DNA from: Neofusicoccum parvum
Taxonomy: Eukaryota > Ascomycota > Dothideomycetes > Botryosphaeriales > Botryosphaeriaceae
Assembly: GCA_020912385.1 (NCBI GenBank)
Contig: CP087209.1
Coordinates: forward strand, 1,922,001 to 1,986,000
Length of the DNA stretch: 64,000 bases
Direction of reading: 5' to 3'
Both the position numbers and the translations under genes were made by a program. Each line of letters begins with the position of its first letter. The stretch's first letter is position 1. The notes under the pieces were generated by a model. The model saw nothing but the letters and a program-made list of their open reading frames with translations. It ran no database searches and was not told where the DNA came from. Below are positions 57,655 through 64,000 of this stretch, one piece after another.

Positions 57655-58518
57655 CTATGCCTTTCCAGCGCTGCCAAGCATATCGATACAACCCTCGACG
57701 GCCTTCTGCATGGCTAACGTGCCCTGCTCAATGACTGTCGTCAAGGGCTTCTTCCCCGCACCCTCTTTCCACGCATCGACATACGGGTTGTTGAGCACCT
57801 TGTTGATGTTGATCTTGCTGACGCCGTGGCCAATGCACTTCTGGAAAATTTCCTGGGTGAACGGATCCGCACCGTGCAGCACCAACTTCACCCTGTCACC
57901 CACCGCCTTGTTGATCGCATCCAACCGCTCATACTCTAGCTGGATGCCCCTTGGGCCGTAGTTGCCGTGCACGTTGCCGAACGCGGGCGCCAGCCAGTCG
58001 ATGCCGGTCTCGACAAACTCCAGGGCCTCCTCCGGGGTGGTGAGCAAGCCCTCGAGGTCGGCGGTGTCGCCGACGCCGTCCTCGCCGCCCTCGATGCGGC
58101 CGGGCTCGGCCTCGGTGGCGATGCCGCGGTCGTTGCAGTAGCGCACCAGCTCGCGGGTCAGGGCCAGGTTCTCGGCCTTCTCGTAGTGCGACATGTCGAT
58201 CATGATGCTGTCGAAGCCGCCCAGGTCGGCGGCGCGCCGCACCACCTCGGGCGTCTGCGCGTGGTCCAGGTGCACGGCGACGGGCACCGACGCGTTGCGC
58301 GCCGCCTCGGCCGCCAGGTGCACGAGCAGCCCGTCCGCGTACTGGATCGCCCACGGGAAGAGCAGGATCATGGCCGGCGACTTCTTGGCCTCGGCCGCGC
58401 GCACCGTCGCCAGGATGCCTTCGGTGTTGTAGCAGCACATGGCCGGGATGCCGTAGCGGCCGGCGGAGGCGGCGGAGAGGATGGGCAGGGCGCGGTTGGC
58501 GGACATTTTCGACGTCAT
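57655..58518 (-). CDS. Class II ketose-bisphosphate aldolase family protein
   Basis: A zinc-dependent class II aldolase of the FBA/GatY/KbaY type, intronless, 287 residues, likely cytosolic. The barrel carries PVAVHLDHAQ with catalytic D85 and zinc ligand H86, then TEAEPGRIEGGEDG, GNVHGNYGPRG (second zinc histidine) and LVLHGADPF (third). KININ near the C-terminus fits the phosphate-binding Asn region. Yeast-type Fba1 is about 360 residues; this shorter form belongs to the other branch, used on tagatose or other ketose phosphates. It diverges from an LtnD-like dehydrogenase. In plants these two domains are fused in one protein, which suggests joint action on a four-carbon acid-sugar route. 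A second ATG at 58506 is possible. Confidence 0.88.
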   Translation of the reverse strand: MTSKMSANRALPILSAASAGRYGIPAMCCYNTEGILATVRAAEAKKSPAMILLFPWAIQYADGLLVHLAAEAARNASVPVAVHLDHAQTPEVVRRAADLGGFDSIMIDMSHYEKAENLALTRELVRYCNDRGIATEAEPGRIEGGEDGVGDTADLEGLLTTPEEALEFVETGIDWLAPAFGNVHGNYGPRGIQLEYERLDAINKAVGDRVKLVLHGADPFTQEIFQKCIGHGVSKININKVLNNPYVDAWKEGAGKKPLTTVIEQGTLAMQKAVEGCIDMLGSAGKA

Positions 58519-59151
58519 GGCTGCGGGATTGTGGGCGGAGGGCTCCGGTGGGGGTGTGGGCGGCGGTGGTGGACGGTGGAGGCTGGCGAGGGATTACTGA
58601 AGAAATGCCGTGGAAGATATGGGAAGGTGGAGGTGGAGGTGGAGGGAGAGCTACGGGACGTTGCTGAGATGCCGATGGTGAAAGTTCTAAATGTGCTGAC
58701 TCAATGCTTGTGGTGGACGGGACGGATGCTCGCGTGCAATTGATGTCCACTGGGCCGACGATCAATTGCCGACAGCCGGGCGTCAAATGCCGCAGAGCGT
58801 GATCCTCACGACGTGGACGGAAGAGACTCGCGATCTCGGAGGGCGTCTGAAAAATAAGACGCAGCAAGAGGGCCGGGCTGGTCAGTCAAGCTCACGATGC
58901 GACGAATTGCTGGAGCTGGTGGACAGTTATCTGCCGGCGCACCCCTGCGCGGAGAGAACACCGCGCGGGAACCCCGCAGACGTCATCCCGCAACGGCAGT
59001 TTAGTGCGGGGAGCTTCGGTGTACGTTCCGCCGATGAACCACTACAAATATTCCACCGGCGCTGTACACCCCGTTCACGGCCAGCTTGCATTCCCTAGTT
59101 CCGCTTTTCCTGTTCCTGTCAATCCGCTCCTCTGCTGCTCCGGGTGCCAAA
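58519..59151. promoter_or_regulatory. Shared promoter, aldolase / dehydrogenase
   Basis: 633 bp between two diverging start codons. The arrangement would allow co-regulation of the two enzymes. A G-rich segment lies at 58530-58660. No specific site was recognised. Confidence 0.5.
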
Positions 59152-60635
59152 ATGTCTGAAAAACCCGCCGTGGGCTTCGTTGGCCTGGGAGCCATGGGCT
59201 TCGGCATGGCCACCAACCTGGTCAAGCAGGGTTACCGCGTCAAGGGCTTCGACGTTTTCCAGAAGAGCGTCGAGCGCTTTGCGCAGGCCGGCGGCGTCGC
59301 TGCAGCATCGCTCGCAGACTCGGCCACCGACACGCCCTTCCACGTCCTCATGGTCGCATCGGCCGACCAGGCGCAGCAGGCGTTGTTTGGCGACGGCGGC
59401 ATCGTAAAGGGTAAGTGGAAATTCCTGTGCGGCACTGACTCAGGCTGCAGAATTGCCCGATCGGGAGAATTGATCGACTAACTTTAATGTTGCTGGCTGC
59501 ATGCAGCCCTGCCGCAGGGTGCCACGCTACTGCTCTGTTCCACCGTGCCGTCTGCCTACGCCCAGTCGGTGGACAAGCAGCTCGCCGACGCTGGCCGCTC
59601 CGACGTCTTTTTCGTCGACGCTCCGGTGTCTGGCGGCGCCAAGCGCGCGGCCGACGGCACCCTGACCATCATGGTCGGCGCGTCGGACGCTGCGACCGAG
59701 AAGGCCCGGTGGCTGCTGGAGGAGATGTCGGATCCAAAGGGCCTGTACATCGTGCCCGGCGGTGTTGGTCAGGGTAGCAACATGAAGATGGTGCACCAGG
59801 TGCTGGCTGCGATCCAGATCCTGCTGGCGAGCGAGGCCCATGGCTTCGCGGCGAGATTAGGCCTCGACGCCCAGGAGGTGTACGACGCGGTGTGCAAGAG
59901 CCCCGAGTGGTTCTGGATGTACGAGAACAGAGTGCCCAGGCTGCTGGCCGAGGACTACACCCCCGGTGTCAGCGCACTGACCATTATCCTGAAGGATGCC
60001 GTATGTGAACTCAGCCCCAATAATGCGGGGAAGAGAAGAGCGATGATGCTAATGTAGCACAGGGCATCATCACCTCCACAGCCCGCCTCGTCAACTTCCC
60101 CACGCCCCTCTCCTCCGCCGCCGAGCAGGTCTACCTCATCGGCCTCGCCCAGGGCCTCGGCCCCATCGACGACTCCGCTATGGTCCGCACCTACTTCCCG
60201 GAGCCCGTCAGCAGCGTAAAGTCGCAGGCCAATGGCGCCACCTCCTCCGGGGACAAGCTCGCCCTAGTCTTCAAGCTGCTGCGCGGCGTGCTGCTCCTCG
60301 CCGCTGCCGAGGCAATCAGCTTCGCCGACTACCTCAAGCTCGATCTGCACCAGTTCTACGACCTCGCTTCTGGGGCCGCCGGCGGCAGCATCGCTTTCCG
60401 CGAGCGCGGCGCTGAGATGATCGAGTTCCTCACCGGCAAGAAGGTTCCCGGCGCAAAGGATCTGCCCCCGCTTGACGTGAAGCAGATCAGGGACGATCTG
60501 GCCGAGGCCATCACCATTGGACGGCAGGCATATGGCGCCGTTCCACTGGGAGGTGCGGCCTTGAATCTGCTGACGTCTGCGCTGAGGACTTCTGGCGGCC
60601 AGAAAGAGAAGGCTTTTTACGGGCTCCTGCCGTAA
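59152..60635 (+). CDS. Beta-hydroxyacid dehydrogenase, LtnD/HIBADH-like
   Basis: An NAD(P)-dependent dehydrogenase of the 3-hydroxyisobutyrate / L-threonate family, 441 residues. Exons join as 59152-59410, 59507-60000 and 60063-60635. The Rossmann motif GFVGLGAMGFGMA starts at residue 8. The substrate signature DAPVSGGAKRAADGTL follows, and the catalytic lysine is K180 in GSNMKMVHQ, where a histidine replaces the usual Asn four residues on. The C-terminal helical part is duplicated in length relative to the ~300-residue bacterial enzymes, with a second domain starting near DSAMVRTYF. A similar extended form is known fused to a kinase and a class II aldolase in plants. L-threonate or a related acid is the suggested substrate, on context only. 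Confidence 0.85.
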
Positions 60636-62026
60636 GCTTAATATCTTGGATCTGTAATGTTTCGTTCGGACTGGGCTTTCACCATTTTTCTCGACGTATA
60701 GATTGATACCTCTCAGAGCATTCTTAATCTGGACAACACTTCATGATACCAAATATTTGCATCTTCGCAAAATCTGAATACTATTCTCTGGCATGTCAGA
60801 CTATTTTGATGAGAGCATAATTAATTGATGTCATCACCATGCAGCAGTAGACTTCGCGACAATATTTCCAAACTGACCAGCGTCTTTTTCTCTCCCATTA
60901 CTTGGGAAGAAGCCAGAGGGTTTGCCAGAGTAGCTGGTTGAGCAGTACCCTGGGGCGCTTCCTTCCTTTGGTATCTTCATGTACCAAGTTGGCCACCGCG
61001 CACCCGTCCTGCCTTCTCGTCGGCCTTCTTCGGCTCTCGAGTCCGCCGCCAGGCTCCAGCTGGGTTCTTCTTTCCTCTGTCGTTTAATAGTAAGGTTCTC
61101 ACCCTTGTATCGCAACTGAGTGGTCTTCGGCAATGCTGTGACGTGACGCTCTGGCGAGTTGATTGAGGTTTACCGTAGGCTGTTGGTTCCTAGTCTCGCC
61201 CCTGAATTCCGAGCTTCAATAATAGGGGCTAGGGCAAAAGAGTTAGGAAAGTCCCGGAGATTGAATCAATATGAGTACGAACAAGTCCTAAGCGCGTGGG
61301 CGAGATTCGTGAGCTTGCAGATGGGCCATGAAGGTGAGGTACGGATATGCGGCTATTCGAATTCCGAAAACGGGTTCGACAACAGATCGAGAACATTATG
61401 ATGACAAAAAAGGAGATCAAGGCAAGGAGCACTCGAGAGAGAGAGCGGAAGAGAAAATGGCAAAGCTATACTAGCTATTGGCACATCCACAGGCTGGAAT
61501 GCCACAGAGACCTGTCACACCCGGGCGGGGCTCTTTGTCTTGGTTTCCCAGGGGCGATGGAAACAACAATGGCTTTTTTTCTCATAAACACCATCTCACA
61601 CGGATTGAGTTATCTTCGAGGATTGAGGGTTTCACTAAAATACACATACAAGGCGGCATAAGAAATACAGCTAATTGTAGAAAGCGGTGGCTGCGGAGCA
61701 CGATGTGATGTCAGTAAGAGAAAGAAGTCAAATTGTCGCTATCTGACCTACCTTTTTCCTTTGTCACGATTTTGGGGTGTGTTTTCTATGGTAAAGGGGC
61801 CACGAAGCCGAAGAACGGCATTTCCCATATGAAAGGCGGTCCAGGCATCTTCACCACGGTGGGCCCTATCTCGCTTCACATCTCATCTCGTTTCGCGGCC
61901 CGCCATCGTCTATCTCGGGGCTGCCAAATTTCTGGGCACAGAAGGGATCCGTATTCGGCATTCATGCCCCGCCCATATGATATGATGCTGTATTTGGTAC
62001 TTACACTGTTCAATTACTGACGCTTC
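60636..62026. other. Intergenic between converging genes, 1.4 kb
   Basis: AT-rich sequence with no supported gene between the dehydrogenase stop and the hydrolase stop. Short frames show no motif. Confidence 0.5.
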
Positions 62027-63124
62027 TCAAATCTTTGACTCTCTCACCGAAGACGACACGGGACTCTCCGACGCAAGACTGTCACAGATAAAGTCCACCG
62101 CTCGCTGGGCCATCGCGGGTGTCGTCTCGTGTCCTACGCCATTGTAGATGAGATCTTCAAGCTCAAGCCCCAAGGTCGGGTCCTCCTTGATGGTCTTTTT
62201 CAAGAAATCAAGGAACTGCTCGCCACAGACATACGGCACAAGCTTGTCTGCGCCTCCCGACAAATTCAAGATCCGCTTTCCCTTAAGGCGGTCCTTCACC
62301 TGCGTGACAAGCTTCTGCCGCTCAGCAGCGCTCGGCGCACCAGGGTTGGCGATGCCGTACATTAACAGCCCTGCGGGGTCGTACAGAGCGACTGCTTCGA
62401 CTAACGCCTGAGGAAAGTCGGCCGAGCCAATGAAATGCGAGCCTGCAGGGCTGCTTGATGTCCATGTCTGTAGCTTTGACTTCTCCGCCCTTTGGCGCAT
62501 CAAGGTAGTGTAGTCCGGGCAGCCGATGATGGACACGGCAGTGGTTATGCGAGGTTCTTGGAGAGCGACCTGCCAAGTGGCGTGGCCGCCGAGCGAGATA
62601 CCGAGGACGAGGTTCTGGGTAAGTTGGGGTGAAATGTAAGCAGGCAGATAGGACAGAAGCAGGGACGTGTCGTTTGCGGTGCCATCTGCAGGGCAACCAG
62701 GTCAGCGGGATCCTGCATATGCACGACGGCGAGACGCACGGTAGATGGAAAACATATCCTGGGCATGGCGCGGGTTGCCATTGCGCCAGGCCTCGTTCGA
62801 CACAGCGTCGACCAGCCTGGTACCGTGGTTGCGCTGGTCGAAGCTCACGGCTACCAAGCCCTTACCCTTCCCCGCACCAGTGGCGCCGGCCTGCAGGCGC
62901 TTGTTCCAGGCGCCGATTGCCTGCGCAGCGATAGGGGCCATGCATTCCTGGGTCTGGAGGCGGGGGTGCAGCAGCCAGAGGCAGGCGACAGGCTGGGTGG
63001 GCGACGACAGCTCCTCCAGCCCGTAGACGGTGGTGAGAATGCCGGCGATGTGGAACGTCTTCTGCGACACGCGGGGCGGCGGCGCGGCGTTGTGGGTGCC
63101 CTCGAGCGGGTTCGGCGTGGCCAT
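62027..63124 (-). CDS. Alpha/beta-hydrolase superfamily protein
   Basis: A 347-residue serine hydrolase-like protein in two minus-strand exons, 63124-62740 and 62685-62027, joined by a 54-bp intron in phase 1. The nucleophile elbow is GISLGGH with S159. An oxyanion-region stretch LLHPRLQTQE and SFDQRNHGTR precede it. The acid is probably D in GGADKLVP, and the base is H in YNGVGHETT near residue 320. No signal peptide is present. The start at 63124 follows a Kozak-like context; an in-frame extension to 63334 is rich in Arg/Ala and is not adopted. The substrate is unknown; such proteins include esterases and lipases. Confidence 0.85.
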
Positions 63125-63744
63125 TGGAGCGGCGTGTGCGACAGGCGCGGTCGTGCAGGATGCGTGGTTTGTGTGGTTGTCTGCGGAGGCGCGGTGGGCA
63201 GCGGGGCGGCGTCCATCGGCGCGCCGGGCGCGGGGAGAGGCTGCGATGCTTCGCACGCACCGCCACAGCTGGGCTGCACGGCTGGCCGACGGTGGCACTG
63301 GACACCGCCGCTTGGCGTCATCCCGCCGTTTCACTCACTGATCGACACAATCTCCGGGGGGCCTGCCGCTGTCCAGCGCGCAAGAGATTGCCCTGACGCC
63401 AATCCCCCTCGCCCAACGCCCTCCTCACCTCTCTCACGGCAGGGGCTTTCTCCTGCAACCACTCCCTTGACCCCCGCCGCCTTACATTAGCGTTCCGCGA
63501 CGTCCGCTTTCCCGCAGCGTTATTTCTGAGCCGACGCCGCGCATCGGGACAGCACGTCTCCACCGGCTCCTCAACCACCACCTCGCACGACACGAGGATC
63601 TGCGCTTCCCGAGTTCCAGGGTTCTTGGCCGTTGCTGGCGACGCTTACATTCCCGGCACCCCGCCATTTGCTCCCACCGCCCGCAACAATCCACACATCG
63701 CCGTTCCTCGTGTTTAGGGGCCCGACTGCCCCTAACACAACAAC
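63125..63744. promoter_or_regulatory. Divergent intergenic region, 0.6 kb
   Basis: 620 bp, GC-rich, between the hydrolase start and the next start codon. It should hold both promoters and a long leader for the right-hand gene. No TATA box is seen. Confidence 0.45.
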
Positions 63745-64000
63745 ATGACCGACACACGGGATTCCAGTATCTCGCCCATGACACGCAGCCCGCGCGCGTC
63801 GCCGCCTCTCGAGAAGCAGGCCCAGACCTTTTCGCCTCTACGTCAAGAACAGCACATGTCGGGCTCGGTCGACGCCCAAATACCTCACTCCGGCGAGCCC
63901 GCTCGACCGGGCACTGCGGGCTCCATCAAGTTCGAACCAGGTGTCGCTGAGTCGGAGTCGAAGTCCTCCGCTGGTTTCCCTTTCAACGTCCCGAACGGAG
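63745..64000 (+). CDS. Unidentified protein, 3' truncated by window
   Basis: An open frame from the ATG at 63745 to the right edge, 85 codons so far, preceded by ACAACAACATG in good start context. The visible part is Ser/Pro-rich and disordered (SPMTRSPRASPPLEKQ), without a domain. A SIKFEPG stretch resembles a sumoylation-type site (KFEP), as in many fungal transcriptional regulators, but this is weak. The family cannot be told from this portion. Confidence 0.55.
   Translation, partial: MTDTRDSSISPMTRSPRASPPLEKQAQTFSPLRQEQHMSGSVDAQIPHSGEPARPGTAGSIKFEPGVAESESKSSAGFPFNVPNG

Overview
This window is a nuclear segment of a filamentous ascomycete (Pezizomycotina). Nearly every gene is split by short GT..AG introns of about 45-107 bp. 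The gene families are typical of moulds: Zn2Cys6 regulators, a HET-domain gene, fungal-type NRPS and P450 genes, and secreted GH71, GH3 and Taka-amylase-type GH13 enzymes. The class could not be fixed from the sequence. Exon joins below were worked out by hand from splice signals and frame continuity.

Left part (1-21.4 kb). A 5'-truncated type-2 glycosyltransferase is followed by a compact candidate secondary-metabolite cluster at 3.4-21.4 kb. It holds two different Zn2Cys6 regulators facing tail to tail, an MFS transporter, a cytochrome P450, a 2220-residue NRPS and an O-methyltransferase. The NRPS reads A-T-C-A-T-C-T, and its last C domain carries the SHxxxDxxT signature of fungal cyclising C domains, so a diketopiperazine (cyclic dipeptide) is the most likely scaffold. 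P450 oxidation, O-methylation and MFS export would follow. The P450 and NRPS share a 0.7-kb divergent promoter that holds eight copies of a CGGTG half-site, four of them in two inverted repeats.

Middle part (22-37 kb). This is a run of secreted carbohydrate-active enzymes: a GH29 fucosidase with a long N-terminal extension, a clan-A-like glycosidase of unassigned family, a GH3 beta-glucosidase, a GH71 alpha-1,3-glucanase and a GH13 alpha-amylase. A single-exon HET-domain gene lies among them.

Right part (38-64 kb). Mostly housekeeping genes: a C2H2 zinc-finger protein, the CCR4-NOT subunit NOT3/5, D-aminoacyl-tRNA deacylase, a small cysteine-rich protein, RNA polymerase III subunit RPC1, an FHA protein with a hydrophobic tail, a divergent pair (class II aldolase and LtnD-like dehydrogenase) suggestive of four-carbon acid-sugar catabolism, an alpha/beta hydrolase, and the 5' end of an unidentified gene at the right edge. 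Gene-poor stretches lie at 39.3-42.1 kb and 45.4-50.0 kb. No rRNA, tRNA, CRISPR array or intact transposon was recognised.
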